A stretch of DNA of 64,000 nucleotides from Candidatus Hydrogenedentota bacterium (GCA_029565395.1 JAKQOG010000127.1:24381-88380); one strand, 5' to 3'; counted from the stretch's first letter, positions 8,591 to 17,202 are shown. A program made the numbers and translations. The notes: generated by a model from the letters alone, not told the origin.

Positions 8591-10408
8591 ATGTTCAAGG
8601 GCTTGAATCTGGACGTGGGCCGTCTTTCCCGTTTAGGTGAAACTTCCGGTTCAGCGCCGGGGGAAGGCAGTAATGGGCGCGGGCTGCGCACCATCATGCA
8701 TCTTTTGATTATTCTGTTGGCGGTGGCCGCGGTGTTTGCACAAACGGCCGGTTTTGATTTTATCAAGTTTGATGATGGGCGGATGGTGTATGAAAATCAG
8801 CGCATCCTGAGCGGCATTAATCTTGACAGCGTGTGGGGCGCCTTTACAAAAGAACTACCCGCCATGTGGATCCCCGTCACCATTCTCAGTTATCTTGTGG
8901 ACGCGGAGCTTTTCGGGTCCTGGGCGGGGGGATATCATCTCAGCAATGTGTTTTATCATATTCTGGCGGCGATGGCGCTCTATGCGGCGTTGTGTGCATT
9001 AACGGGACATGCGGGCCGCAGTTTGTTTGTGGCGCTGCTATTTGCGATTCATCCGTTGCGGGCGGAATCCGTGGCCTGGATATCCGAGCGCAAAGACATT
9101 CTCTGCGGGTTATTTTGGTTTCTGACGCTATGGGCCTATGCGGGATATGTCCGGCAGCGCATCACGAGACGGTATGCGTGGGTGTTTCTGTTCATGGCGC
9201 TGGCCCTGATGAGCAAAAGCATGGCGGTAACTTTACCCTGCACATTGCTGTTACTGGATTGGTGGCCATTGCGGAGGCTGGGCGGCGTATCCTTGTTTTC
9301 ACGGGCGGCGTTTCGTCAAATGGGCGGATTGTTGTCTGAGAAAGCGCCCTTGTTTTTTCTTGCTTTGGCGGGATCGTTGTTGACCGTGTTAACTCAGCAT
9401 GCGGCGAATGCCATGGCCAGCATGGAGAAGATTGATCTCTCCCTTCGCGCGGAAGTGACGGTTGTGGCCTACCTTCGGTATTTGGTGCATTTTTTCTGCC
9501 CGGTCCGCCTTAGTGTTTTTTATCCGTTCCCGGATGAGGGGTATCCTGCTTTGTGGGTAGTGGCGGCTTTGGTTGTTCTCAGCGGCTTCAGTCTGGTGTG
9601 TCTAATCTTTTACCGCGCACGGTTTTTGGCCACGGGATGGTTATGGTTTCTGGGAACGCTTGTGCCCGTGATAGGGTTGGTTCAGGTGGGATCCGCCGGG
9701 ATGGCGGATCGGTACATGTATGTACCGGGCATTGGCTTGTCTCTTATTCTGGCATGGAGTATTCCAGAGGCGTTTATGCGGCGGCATCGAGGGAAGGTTC
9801 GTGCATTGGCCGGCGCGATTGTTGTTGTATTGTCGATACAGGCCTGGTGTGAGGTTGGCTATTACCGGAATACGGAGATTCTGTTCAGCCGGGCCATGAA
9901 AGTCACCAAGAACAACTATGTGGCCTATGAGAAGATAGGGGAAATTAATATGGATCGGGGCAATCTGGACGAGGCGTTCAGGTTGTACAATCTCGCGTAT
10001 GAAGTGTATCCCCGGAGCGCGGAATCCAATTATAATCTGGGGAGTGTGTTAATCCGGCGGGGCGACTATGCATTGGCCGCGGGCATCTTGAGGAAGGCGG
10101 TGCGCGTGGATCCTTCTCATGGTCTTGCTCAAACCAATCTTGGCGTCGCACTTCTTCAGCTTAAACGCCTGGACGAGGCAATGCCTCACTTGGCGGAAGG
10201 CGTGCGGTTGCTTCCGGAGAATGTAAATGCCCACATTAATTATGGCGTGGGATTGTTAAGACAAGACAATGCAGAGGCGGCTGCCAGAGAATTTGAAGAA
10301 GCGCTCCGTCTGGAACCGGACAACAAGGCCGCACGGACTAATTATGATCTGGCGCGGAAAGCGCTGGAGCGGAAGAAGAAGGCGGATGGCGGCGGCGCAA
10401 CCCCTTGA
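8591..10408 (+). CDS. TMTC-like membrane glycosyltransferase with C-terminal TPR repeats
   Basis: A 605-aa protein. About ten hydrophobic helices cover residues 35-410, then TPR repeats fill about 430-590. The first extracytoplasmic loop has the DD pair (FDD, residues 60-62) expected of GT-C transferases, and HPLRAESVAWISERKD is the signature segment shared with bacterial and eukaryotic TMTC proteins. Eukaryotic TMTC1-4 are protein O-mannosyltransferases (family knowledge); an equivalent role in the periplasm is plausible but inferred. AGGAG lies 11 nt before ATG 8591. The neighbouring secreted protein could be a substrate, which is speculation. Its 3' end overlaps the end of a convergent gene by about 150 bp. 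Confidence 0.85.
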   Translation: MFKGLNLDVGRLSRLGETSGSAPGEGSNGRGLRTIMHLLIILLAVAAVFAQTAGFDFIKFDDGRMVYENQRILSGINLDSVWGAFTKELPAMWIPVTILSYLVDAELFGSWAGGYHLSNVFYHILAAMALYAALCALTGHAGRSLFVALLFAIHPLRAESVAWISERKDILCGLFWFLTLWAYAGYVRQRITRRYAWVFLFMALALMSKSMAVTLPCTLLLLDWWPLRRLGGVSLFSRAAFRQMGGLLSEKAPLFFLALAGSLLTVLTQHAANAMASMEKIDLSLRAEVTVVAYLRYLVHFFCPVRLSVFYPFPDEGYPALWVVAALVVLSGFSLVCLIFYRARFLATGWLWFLGTLVPVIGLVQVGSAGMADRYMYVPGIGLSLILAWSIPEAFMRRHRGKVRALAGAIVVVLSIQAWCEVGYYRNTEILFSRAMKVTKNNYVAYEKIGEINMDRGNLDEAFRLYNLAYEVYPRSAESNYNLGSVLIRRGDYALAAGILRKAVRVDPSHGLAQTNLGVALLQLKRLDEAMPHLAEGVRLLPENVNAHINYGVGLLRQDNAEAAAREFEEALRLEPDNKAARTNYDLARKALERKKKADGGGATP

Positions 10409-10687
10409 AGATGGCGGCGCTATTCGGCGCACCAGCATCATGTCTTTCGTGATGACATATCCGCGTGGCGCCCAAAGCGGCAATATCAGCAAGAGGGCCG
10501 AGGTCAAGATACTGGTGACCAACCCGCCCCATAAGGCGGCCGCCGTTTTATCCAGCACAGCAATGCCGCAGCTTATTAAGACAATATCCATTATCGCCAC
10601 GAAACCCAACGCAACAAAGGTGATTATTTTTGTCGTGGCATCGAGTGAACAGGAAAACCGCACGCCGTCTCTCTCCCAGCGGTTCAT
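10256..10687 (-). CDS. Small membrane protein with bacterial PH-like segment, possibly truncated
   Basis: A 143-aa frame with two hydrophobic helices (about residues 22-44 and 52-73) followed by APRGYVITKDMMLVRRI, resembling the start of bacterial PH domains (bPH_5-type). After about residue 95 the frame runs antisense through the end of the TMTC-like gene and turns basic and unlike a PH fold, so the true domain may have been lost by truncation or a frameshift. ATG 10687 is preceded by GGAAGG and lies 22 bp after the YbjQ gene, so it is the last cistron of the sigma-factor operon. The function is unknown. Confidence 0.55.
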   Translation of the reverse strand: MNRWERDGVRFSCSLDATTKIITFVALGFVAIMDIVLISCGIAVLDKTAAALWGGLVTSILTSALLLILPLWAPRGYVITKDMMLVRRIAPPSSRGCAAAIRLLLPLQRFPRQIIISPCGLVVRFQTERFFKFSGSRLCIVLS

Positions 10688-10709
10688 TCCTGCGATTCCT
10701 TCCGTAGTG

Positions 10710-11048
10710 TCATAGGTCCAGGTCCGTATGAGGTTCTTCGAGAATTACGGCCGTGCCATAGGCAAGGATTTCGGCGGCGCCCGAGGTAATGTGGGAGGTC
10801 ATGTAGTGGAACCCCACGACGGCATTGGCTCCCAATTCTATTGCAGCTTCCATCATGCGGTCCAGGGCCTGTTCCCGGGCTTCGGCGAGCATTTTGGTGT
10901 ACTCGTCAATCTCGCCGCCCACAAGATTCTTCATTGTGGCGATGATATCTGATCCCAAATCCGTGCATCGCACGCTGCACCCCCGCACTAATCCCAGGGT
11001 TTTGAGAATCCGCGTGCCGGCAATTTCCGGCGTAGTGGTGACAATCAC
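10710..11048 (-). CDS. YbjQ/UPF0145 family protein
   Basis: A 112-aa heavy-metal-binding-domain family protein (PF01906/UPF0145), a small pentameric cytoplasmic fold of unclear function. Hallmarks: IVTTTPEIAG at the N-terminus, LGANAVVGFHYMTS in the middle and YGTAVIL near the end. The start is GTG 11048, with AAGGAGG 8 nt upstream and a 4-bp GTGA overlap with the anti-sigma gene stop; the longer in-frame extension to 11246 is antisense-like and rejected. Being coupled to a sigma/anti-sigma pair suggests co-expression in the same envelope or stress regulon. Confidence 0.88.
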   Translation of the reverse strand: MIVTTTPEIAGTRILKTLGLVRGCSVRCTDLGSDIIATMKNLVGGEIDEYTKMLAEAREQALDRMMEAAIELGANAVVGFHYMTSHITSGAAEILAYGTAVILEEPHTDLDL

Positions 11049-11491
11049 CGATGAACCTCCTTGCTGTAGCGGTCTGTTTTCGCCGCGCGCAACCGTTGCC
11101 GCAAAACAGACAGAAATAAAAGGGCCAGCCCAAGCGCGGGCACGGCAATCAGAATTTTTGTTATTGTAGACAACCAGGGGTCCACAATATACAAGATGGT
11201 TCCATATATAAAAAGAGCCACCATCCCCACTATCAACACCGCCCACCCCGTCTTGCGTTCCAGACGGTTATAGACATTGTCGAGGAAATCGTCCCATGCC
11301 TCAGGCGGTGGTTTTTCCGGTATAAAGGCTTTTGCCGTGCCGGCTACCAGACGTTTCAACATCTCATACTCCCGCTGACATGCAGGGCAGTTCTGAACAT
11401 GCTCATTCAGGCGCTGCAGTTCATCCGCGCTTAATTCACCGTCCAAGCTGCCCGACATCAGCACGTGATACGATTCGCAAGCCTCCTTCAT
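11045..11491 (-). CDS. Zinc-finger anti-sigma factor
   Basis: A 148-aa protein. The N-terminal zf-HC2/ZAS domain has H31-x3-C35-x2-C38 (HVQNCPAC). Two hydrophobic helices (about residues 83-104 and 110-128) anchor it in the cytoplasmic membrane, and the tail is short and basic with no sensor domain. It should bind and inhibit the ECF sigma factor encoded just upstream and release it on a membrane or redox signal. ATG 11491 follows AAGGTG. The gene is separated from the sigma gene by a 52-codon ORF, an unusual insertion in this operon type. Confidence 0.87.
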   Translation of the reverse strand: MKEACESYHVLMSGSLDGELSADELQRLNEHVQNCPACQREYEMLKRLVAGTAKAFIPEKPPPEAWDDFLDNVYNRLERKTGWAVLIVGMVALFIYGTILYIVDPWLSTITKILIAVPALGLALLFLSVLRQRLRAAKTDRYSKEVHR

Positions 11492-11500
11492 AACATCACC

Positions 11501-11659
11501 TTATCCATGGATAGTGGCATTGGATTTTTTGAGGCGGATGGGGAGGATCATTTCCATCCACGCTAAACCCAATCGTCCGAAAGACTTATGTTTAAAACGG
11601 CGCCATTTATTCACGCTTTTCATATTATTATTTACAGCCATGGCCGGCTTTTTATTCAT
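11501..11659 (-). CDS. Small basic protein (52 aa) between sigma and anti-sigma genes
   Basis: Starts at ATG 11659 with AAGGTGG 6 nt upstream, overlapping the sigma-factor stop by 8 bp, and ends 9 bp before the anti-sigma ATG. The product is rich in Lys and Arg (for example KWRRFKHKSFGR), with a short amphipathic stretch and no predicted TM helix. Operon-like spacing and a ribosome-binding site support translation. No family was recognised, so it may be a lineage-specific peptide or remnant. Confidence 0.45.
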   Translation of the reverse strand: MNKKPAMAVNNNMKSVNKWRRFKHKSFGRLGLAWMEMILPIRLKKSNATIHG

Positions 11660-12227
11660 GGATCGCCACCTTGCTCTTATCCAAGGCCCGGCGCAGATTT
11701 TTCCGCGCTTCATGCAGCCGGGACATCACGGTTCCTTTGGGGATCTTCAATTCGTCCGCGATTTCATCGTAAGAGAACTCCAATAGATGCCGCAGCCGGA
11801 GAATTTCCCGATGTTCTGCGCTTAACTGGTGAAGCACGTGCTGTAAAAGGCCCTGTTGTTCAAGCAATTCACTTGAACCACGGGGTGACTGACCATTATC
11901 CTCAATTTCATATCCTGTGCCGGTTATTTCTTCCAGCGATGTCTCGCCATGCCGTTTTTTCCGCTCAATATGGTTCAGGCAGGTGTTCTTGATAATACGG
12001 TATAACCAAGGCACAAATGGTTTCTTGATATCGAAGCGGCCGATTGCCTGATATGCTTTAACAAAGGCGTCCTGCGCCATATCCAAGGCATCTTCGCGGT
12101 TCCGCACAAAGCTATAGGCCACGGCATACGCCCGCTGTTGGTGTTCCGCCACCAGCGCGCTAAAGGCCGCCCGGTCCCCTTTCCGGGCCTTCTTGATTAA
12201 CGTTTTTTCGTCTAACGCCGTATCCAT
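11652..12227 (-). CDS. ECF RNA polymerase sigma factor (RpoE-like)
   Basis: A 191-aa sigma-70-family ECF factor. Region 2 spans about residues 25-90 with DMAQDAFVKAYQAIGRF (core and -10 recognition) and FVPWLYRIIKN. Region 4 spans about 135-185 with YDEIADELKIPKGTVMSRL, the -35-binding helix-turn-helix. ATG 12227 is chosen because the predicted transcription start lies near 12304, leaving almost no leader for the alternative ATG at 12293. It heads a minus-strand operon with a small ORF, its zinc-finger anti-sigma factor, YbjQ and a PH-like protein. Confidence 0.88.
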   Translation of the reverse strand: MDTALDEKTLIKKARKGDRAAFSALVAEHQQRAYAVAYSFVRNREDALDMAQDAFVKAYQAIGRFDIKKPFVPWLYRIIKNTCLNHIERKKRHGETSLEEITGTGYEIEDNGQSPRGSSELLEQQGLLQHVLHQLSAEHREILRLRHLLEFSYDEIADELKIPKGTVMSRLHEARKNLRRALDKSKVAIHE

Positions 12228-12310
12228 AATCTCTCTGTTTGACGCACCGGCTTCTCCATATGAATCGCCTGCATACAAGGAGGCTTTTCCCATGGATTCA
12301 TCAGGGATGA

Positions 12311-12340
12311 AGTATCGGGCATGGAATGAGGGGAAGTCAA
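12311..12340 (-). promoter_or_regulatory. Sigma-70-type promoter of the sigma/anti-sigma operon
   Basis: On the minus strand TTGACT (12340-12335), an 18-nt spacer, then GATACT (12316-12311). The predicted start near 12304 fits the downstream ATG at 12227. It looks like a housekeeping promoter, with no obvious ECF autoregulatory AAC motif. Confidence 0.5.
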
Positions 12341-12667
12341 TTCCGTTTGGGTTAAAAGCTGGAAATGCTTTACTGCCTCCTAAGGACTGTGCTGCGGGGA
12401 GCTTTCTTTAAAGGGTTTGCCCCAACTTTTAGAGGATGGATCTGCTTTTTAGGCGGTCAAGGGTTCTGCCAGAGAACGTATTTTAGCCGGCCAAGGAGGG
12501 CTTTTACCGGGTTTCATGCGGGAAGATCGGGACTCTTTCTGGAAAAAGGAGGGTGAAACGTGGTATAAGTAAGCGCTGTTTGCCTGAGAAGAGGCGTATC
12601 GGAAGCGGGATCGACCGCACAAGCGCAGTGGGCATATCCTCGATGCCCGGAACTAGGAATACCGTTC

Positions 12668-14776
12668 ATGCTTCAAGCATTGTTGTACCCTAAAACCATA
12701 GCGGTAATCGGGGCCTCCCGGACTCCCGGAAAGGTCGGCCACGCTATTCTTTCCAACCTATTAAAGTCCGGATTCCAAGGCAAAATCGTGCCGGTGAATC
12801 CATCGGGGGATGAAGTGCTTGGTCTTCGCTGCCATAAAGATTTGAAGGCGGTGGAAGGACAGGTGGATCTCAGCATTGTAGTGGTGCCCACGAAGTTGGT
12901 GAAGGGGGCGATCGAAGAATCCATTCGTGCGGGGGCCAAGGCTATCACGGTTATCACGGCGGGATTCAAGGAGGTTGGGGCGGAAGGTGCGGCGCTGGAG
13001 CATGAAATTGCGGCGATGTGCGAGGAAAAGGGCGTGCGTCTGCTGGGGCCGAATTGCCTGGGCTTGATCAATACGGAGAACAACATGAACGCCTCGTTCG
13101 CGGCGCAAATGCCGAAACCTGGCATCATATCCGTGATCTCGCAATCGGGTGCGCTGTGTACGGCTATCCTGGACTGGTCGGCGGGCCGGGGCGTGGGATT
13201 GGCGAAACTGATCAGTATCGGAAACAAGGCAGACATCTGCGAAACCGACCTGTTGCTATCGTTGCGCGATGATGAACAGACCAAAGTCATTGCGTGTTAT
13301 CTCGAAAGCATTACGATGGGGGATGAATTCATCAAGATTGCGGAGTCCGTGAGCACGGTGAAGCCCGTAGTGATTCTAAAGGCGGGGACGACCCAAGCAG
13401 GTGGAAAGGCGGCCTCATCGCATACCGGCAGCCTTGCGGGCGCGGATATTGCGTATGGCGCGGCCTTCAAGCGTGCGGGGGTGGTTCGAGCGGACCATTT
13501 TGAAGCGCTTTTTGATTATGCCACCGCCCTCGCCATGCAGCCCCTGCCTAAAGGCGACCGAGTGGCCATTATTACGAACGCGGGCGGTCCGGGCATTATG
13601 GCGGCGGACGCCGTAGAAAACACGGGCATGCAGGTGAAACCCCTCGAATCGTCTATTTCGATGGCCTTGCGCCAAAAACTGCCGCCAGCAGCGAGTGTTC
13701 ACAACCCCATTGACGTACTTGGTGATGCGGATCCCGATCGATATGCCATGGCGCTAAATGCAGCCCTGGATGATGAAACCGTGGACGGGGTCGTTGTTAT
13801 TTTGACTCCCCAAGCCATGTCGCGTCCGGCGGAAACTGCCCACGCCATCATCTCATCACTGCGTGGCGATAAGCCTGTACTGGCGGCCTTCATGGGCGGC
13901 CAGGATGTAATGCCGGCCCGCGAGGAGTTTGTACAGGCGAATCTGCCGGACTATCCTGCGCCAGAACGCGCGGTGGAGGCGTTGAAAGCGATGTGCGATT
14001 ATGCCGCCTGGCGCCGCCGCCCCCCGCGCATCGTCACGCGGTTCCCGGTGAACCGCCGCCGCGTGGAACGCATCATTGCGCGCCAAACCCGCATGGGCCT
14101 GAAGGAAGTGGGCGAGGTCAACGCAAAAGAAATCCTCGCTGCCTACGACTTTCTGGTATTGCCGGGCGAATTTGCCCGGAGCGCGGAGGAGGCCATTACC
14201 GTCGCCGATCGGGTCGGGTATCCCGTCGCCATGAAAATTGTGTCGCCGGACGTTATTCATAAATCCGACGTGGGCGGTGTCAAGCTCAATTTGGCCAGCG
14301 CCCAGCAGGTCCGCGACGCGTTTGACCTGATGATGCTGCGCATCGGGCGGCGGCTGCCCGAGGCCCGTTTGCAGGGGGTGTATGTGGAGATGATGGGCAA
14401 ACCCGGCCGTGAAGTTATCCTGGGCATGCATCGCGATCCCCAGTTCGGTCCCATGCTCATGTTCGGCCTTGGCGGCATTTTCGTGGAAGTCATGAAAGAT
14501 GTCAGCTTCTACCTGGCCCCCATCACCAAGGAAGAAGCGATGCATATGTTGATGAATACCCGCTCTTACGCGCTGCTAAAGGGCGCGCGTGGGCAGGGGC
14601 CGGTTGATTTGGAAGGAATTGCGGGCGCCTTGCAGCGCATCAGCCAGTTGGTAACGGATTTTCCGAACATTATCGAAATGGACATCAACCCCTTTATCGT
14701 CGGCGAAATTGGAACGCCGCCGATTGTGGCCGATGCGCGCATGACCCTTGCTGGAGTGGAAGAACACCATGCCTGA
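12668..14776 (+). CDS. Acyl/acetyl-CoA synthetase (ADP-forming), fused alpha-beta chain
   Basis: A 702-aa NDP-forming acyl-CoA synthetase, interconverting acyl-CoA + ADP + Pi with free acid + CoA + ATP. Domains in order: CoA-binding Rossmann fold (1-135, IAVIGASRTPGKVG), succinyl-CoA-ligase-like domains (about 150-450) with the phosphohistidine in SHTGSLAG (His252), and ATP-grasp (about 480-695, YPVAMKIVSPDVIHKSDVGG). It lacks the C-terminal GNAT domain of PatZ/Pat-type proteins. ATG 12668 follows AGGA. It overlaps the next gene by 8 bp, pairing it with a CoA-transferase that does carry a GNAT domain. Likely roles are energy-conserving organic acid production or acyl-CoA balancing. Confidence 0.9.
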   Translation: MLQALLYPKTIAVIGASRTPGKVGHAILSNLLKSGFQGKIVPVNPSGDEVLGLRCHKDLKAVEGQVDLSIVVVPTKLVKGAIEESIRAGAKAITVITAGFKEVGAEGAALEHEIAAMCEEKGVRLLGPNCLGLINTENNMNASFAAQMPKPGIISVISQSGALCTAILDWSAGRGVGLAKLISIGNKADICETDLLLSLRDDEQTKVIACYLESITMGDEFIKIAESVSTVKPVVILKAGTTQAGGKAASSHTGSLAGADIAYGAAFKRAGVVRADHFEALFDYATALAMQPLPKGDRVAIITNAGGPGIMAADAVENTGMQVKPLESSISMALRQKLPPAASVHNPIDVLGDADPDRYAMALNAALDDETVDGVVVILTPQAMSRPAETAHAIISSLRGDKPVLAAFMGGQDVMPAREEFVQANLPDYPAPERAVEALKAMCDYAAWRRRPPRIVTRFPVNRRRVERIIARQTRMGLKEVGEVNAKEILAAYDFLVLPGEFARSAEEAITVADRVGYPVAMKIVSPDVIHKSDVGGVKLNLASAQQVRDAFDLMMLRIGRRLPEARLQGVYVEMMGKPGREVILGMHRDPQFGPMLMFGLGGIFVEVMKDVSFYLAPITKEEAMHMLMNTRSYALLKGARGQGPVDLEGIAGALQRISQLVTDFPNIIEMDINPFIVGEIGTPPIVADARMTLAGVEEHHA

Positions 14777-16646
14777 GAAAACCATCAGTTACGATCCTGA
14801 CTGGCAGCAAAAATACGATGAAATGATTGCCACGGCCGAAGAGGCGCTTGCCGTAGTGCAGCCCGGCCAGCGCGTGTTTGTCGGCACGGGCTGTGCGCAG
14901 CCGGAAGCGCTGGTGCATGCGCTTGTCGCACGTTCAAACCAATTGCGCGACACGGAAATCGTGCACCTGCTCACCATCGGACAGGCCCCGTACGCAGAGA
15001 AAGAACTCGTGTCGCATTTTTCCGTGAACAGTTTCTTCATCGCGAATAATGTCCGCGACATTATTCAGGAAGGGATGGGCGATTACACGCCGATCTTTTT
15101 ATCGGACATCCCGCGGCTTTTCAGCTCGGGCCGCTTGCCCCTCGATGTAGCGCTTATCCAGGTGACGCCGCCCGATGAACGCGGCTTGTGCAGCTTTGGC
15201 GTGTCCGTGGACATTGTGAAAAGCGCCACGGAGAACGCGCGGGTCGTCATCGCGCAAGTGAACCCCCAGATGCCGCGGACGCTGGGCGACAGCATGATCC
15301 ATATTTATGACATGGATTACCTGGTGCCCGTGGACATGCCGGTGATTGAAGTGCCGCCGCCGGAACCCAGCCCCACCACGCGCGAGATTGGCGAGTATGT
15401 CGCCGCGCTGGTGGAAGATGGCGCCACCATTGAATTGGGCATCGGTGAGATCCCACAGGCCGTGCTGGAGTTTTTAAAGGGGAAAAAAGACCTGGGCATT
15501 CACACCGAGATGTTCACCGATGCGATTATTGACATGATCGAACATGGTGTTATCACCGGCGAACGAAAAACATTGGATCGCAACAAAATTGTCGCCAGTT
15601 TCTGTTTCGGCACCAGACGCCTGTACGACTACATTGACAACAACCCGGTCTTTTCTTTCAATCCCACTGAATATGTGAATGATCCCTTTGTGATCGCGCA
15701 ACAAAACAAAATGGTAGCCATCAACGTGGCCCTCGAAGTCGATTTGACCGGACAGGTTTGCGCGGATTCGCTTGGGCAGCGCTTTTATTCCGGCATCGGC
15801 GGCCAGCTCGATTTCAACCGTGGCGCGGCCCGATCCCAGGGCGGCAAGGCCATTATTGCCATGCCCTCCACCGCGCGCGGCGGCACGGTCTCACGCATTG
15901 TTTGCCACCTGAGCCCGGGCGCGGGCGTGGTTACCACGCGCGGCGACGTGCATTACGTGGTCACGGAATACGGCGTTGCGTATCTGCACGGAAAAAGCGT
16001 GCAGGAACGCGCCTTGGCCCTGATGAGCATTGCGCATCCGAAATTCCGTGAACGCCTCCTGCGCCAAGCCATTGAGGCCAAATATGTGCGCGCCGACCTC
16101 GCTGACTTCAGTAACAAGATTGTGGTGGGGCCGAAAGACATCCGCACCACCTTCCTGCTCGATGACGGCACCCTGTTGAGTGTGCGCGCCGTCCATCCCA
16201 CCGACGAACCGCGGGTACGCGAATTGTTCTACTCGCTTTCGCAGGAATCGCTGTACACGCGCTTCATGAGCCGCATGAAATGGGTGCCCCGGAAGCAAAT
16301 GCAGGAATTCGTCTATATCGACCACCGCACCGAAGTCTCCATCGTCGCCACCATCCCCGAATCCGACGGCGAAGACATTGTCGCGATGGGCGGTTACTAT
16401 CTTGATCCCCGAACCAACCGCGCGGAAGTCGCCTTCGTAGTGCGCGACGATTTTCAGAACCGCCACATCGGCGGATTCCTGCTCAAGCACCTCACGCGCC
16501 TGGCGTTGCGCAACGGTATCGCGGGATTTACCGCGGAAGTGCTGGACGTCAACAAGTCCATGCAGTCCGTATTCCAGAATTGCGGTCTCAAGGTCCGCAG
16601 CCGCCTCCGCCAGGGGGTCTATAGCTACGACCTTGACTTCGAATAA
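14769..16646 (+). CDS. Acetyl-CoA hydrolase/transferase fused to GNAT acetyltransferase
   Basis: A 625-aa bifunctional protein. Residues 1-450 form the CoA-transferase (4-hydroxybutyrate/acetate type) with GIGGQLDFNRGAARSQGGK and VTEYGVAYLHGKSVQERA. Residues about 467-625 form a GNAT domain with ESLYTRFMSRMKW and NRHIGGFLLKHLTRLA (acetyl-CoA pyrophosphate loop). The ESxYxRF motif resembles GNAT domains of PatZ-type lysine acetyltransferases. ATG 14769 overlaps the upstream synthetase stop (ATGCCTGA) with GGAG upstream. The pairing suggests coupling of acyl-CoA turnover with protein acetylation, or an acetyl-CoA sensor; this is inferred. Confidence 0.9.
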   Translation: MPEKTISYDPDWQQKYDEMIATAEEALAVVQPGQRVFVGTGCAQPEALVHALVARSNQLRDTEIVHLLTIGQAPYAEKELVSHFSVNSFFIANNVRDIIQEGMGDYTPIFLSDIPRLFSSGRLPLDVALIQVTPPDERGLCSFGVSVDIVKSATENARVVIAQVNPQMPRTLGDSMIHIYDMDYLVPVDMPVIEVPPPEPSPTTREIGEYVAALVEDGATIELGIGEIPQAVLEFLKGKKDLGIHTEMFTDAIIDMIEHGVITGERKTLDRNKIVASFCFGTRRLYDYIDNNPVFSFNPTEYVNDPFVIAQQNKMVAINVALEVDLTGQVCADSLGQRFYSGIGGQLDFNRGAARSQGGKAIIAMPSTARGGTVSRIVCHLSPGAGVVTTRGDVHYVVTEYGVAYLHGKSVQERALALMSIAHPKFRERLLRQAIEAKYVRADLADFSNKIVVGPKDIRTTFLLDDGTLLSVRAVHPTDEPRVRELFYSLSQESLYTRFMSRMKWVPRKQMQEFVYIDHRTEVSIVATIPESDGEDIVAMGGYYLDPRTNRAEVAFVVRDDFQNRHIGGFLLKHLTRLALRNGIAGFTAEVLDVNKSMQSVFQNCGLKVRSRLRQGVYSYDLDFE

Positions 16647-16663
16647 AAAAATCAGCCTGATTT
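16645..16663 (-). terminator. Weak intrinsic terminator between convergent genes
   Basis: AAATCA-GCC-TGATTT inverted repeat. On the minus strand it is followed by a run of T residues (A run at 16645-16651 on plus), so it would end the DUF6788 transcript. The stem is AT-rich and only moderate. Confidence 0.45.
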
Positions 16664-16687
16664 ACTTGAGAGTACCGTATTCTCGGA

Positions 16688-16987
16688 CTATTCGCCTTCG
16701 GTCTGTTCGGATTTTAGCTTACACAATTCTATGGCGAGAGTCACCCATTCTTGGGTGAGGTTTTTAAAGGTGCGGTAGTTTTCCAATTGGGCTTTAACGG
16801 CGGCAACGCGATCCTGAGGGACGTATTCGGTGTGGCCTTTTCCGAGGTGGGTATAGCTTAACTGGCCGTATTGCCCGCCCCAACTCCTGGTTTGTGCCGA
16901 CAGCGAGCCCGGCCGCATATCGCCCAAGTCCGCCAGGGCCTGCTTGATCTTCGCAATCCTGCGCTCAATGCGTTTTTGCTGGTCCAT
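16688..16987 (-). CDS. DUF6788-like protein
   Basis: A 99-aa helical protein. RIERRIAKIKQALADLGDMRPGS followed by GQLSYTHLGKGHTEYV matches the small family often found beside transposases. In usual members the centre carries a short Cys cluster; here it reads SAQTRSWGGQYGQ, without those cysteines. ATG 16987 is chosen for GGAAGG 7-10 nt upstream over an in-frame ATG at 17017. No transposase is next to it, so it may be a relic of a mobile element at the edge of the accessory island. The molecular role is unknown. Confidence 0.6.
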   Translation of the reverse strand: MDQQKRIERRIAKIKQALADLGDMRPGSLSAQTRSWGGQYGQLSYTHLGKGHTEYVPQDRVAAVKAQLENYRTFKNLTQEWVTLAIELCKLKSEQTEGE

Positions 16988-17034
16988 GGTTCCGTCCTTC
17001 CATTTTCTGTGTAACATTATGCCACATTATATAC

Positions 17035-17048
17035 ATCATTATAATGAT
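17035..17048. repeat. 14-bp perfect palindrome ATCATTATAATGAT
   Basis: A perfect inverted repeat in the AT-rich region just upstream of the DUF6788 gene. It could be an operator for that gene or a simple AT-rich chance palindrome. Confidence 0.35.
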
Positions 17049-17169
17049 ACATTATGCGCCAGAAAGGGTCAAGAACCAACGCAAGGAGCGGAACGATGAG
17101 GCTGTGGATGGAATGGTGGCAGTGGGGGGAGCCGAATGCGGAACGTGGCATGCGAAATATGAGAATTTT

Positions 17170-17202
17170 GGAGTGCGGGAGCTTGCTCCCGCTTTGTACT
17201 CC
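17170..17202. repeat. REP-like nested palindrome
   Basis: GCGGGAGC-TT-GCTCCCGC (17175-17192), flanked by an outer GGAGT (17170-17174) / ACTCC (17198-17202) pair with a small bulge. It is an extragenic palindrome resembling dispersed REP-type elements. Confidence 0.6.

Noticed and set aside
12292..12411. 39-codon plus-strand frame behind AAGGAGG, antisense to the sigma gene start
   Set aside because: The ATG lies inside the promoter-proximal leader of the sigma operon, no promoter is visible and the sequence is not protein-like. The AAGGAGG is likely chance.
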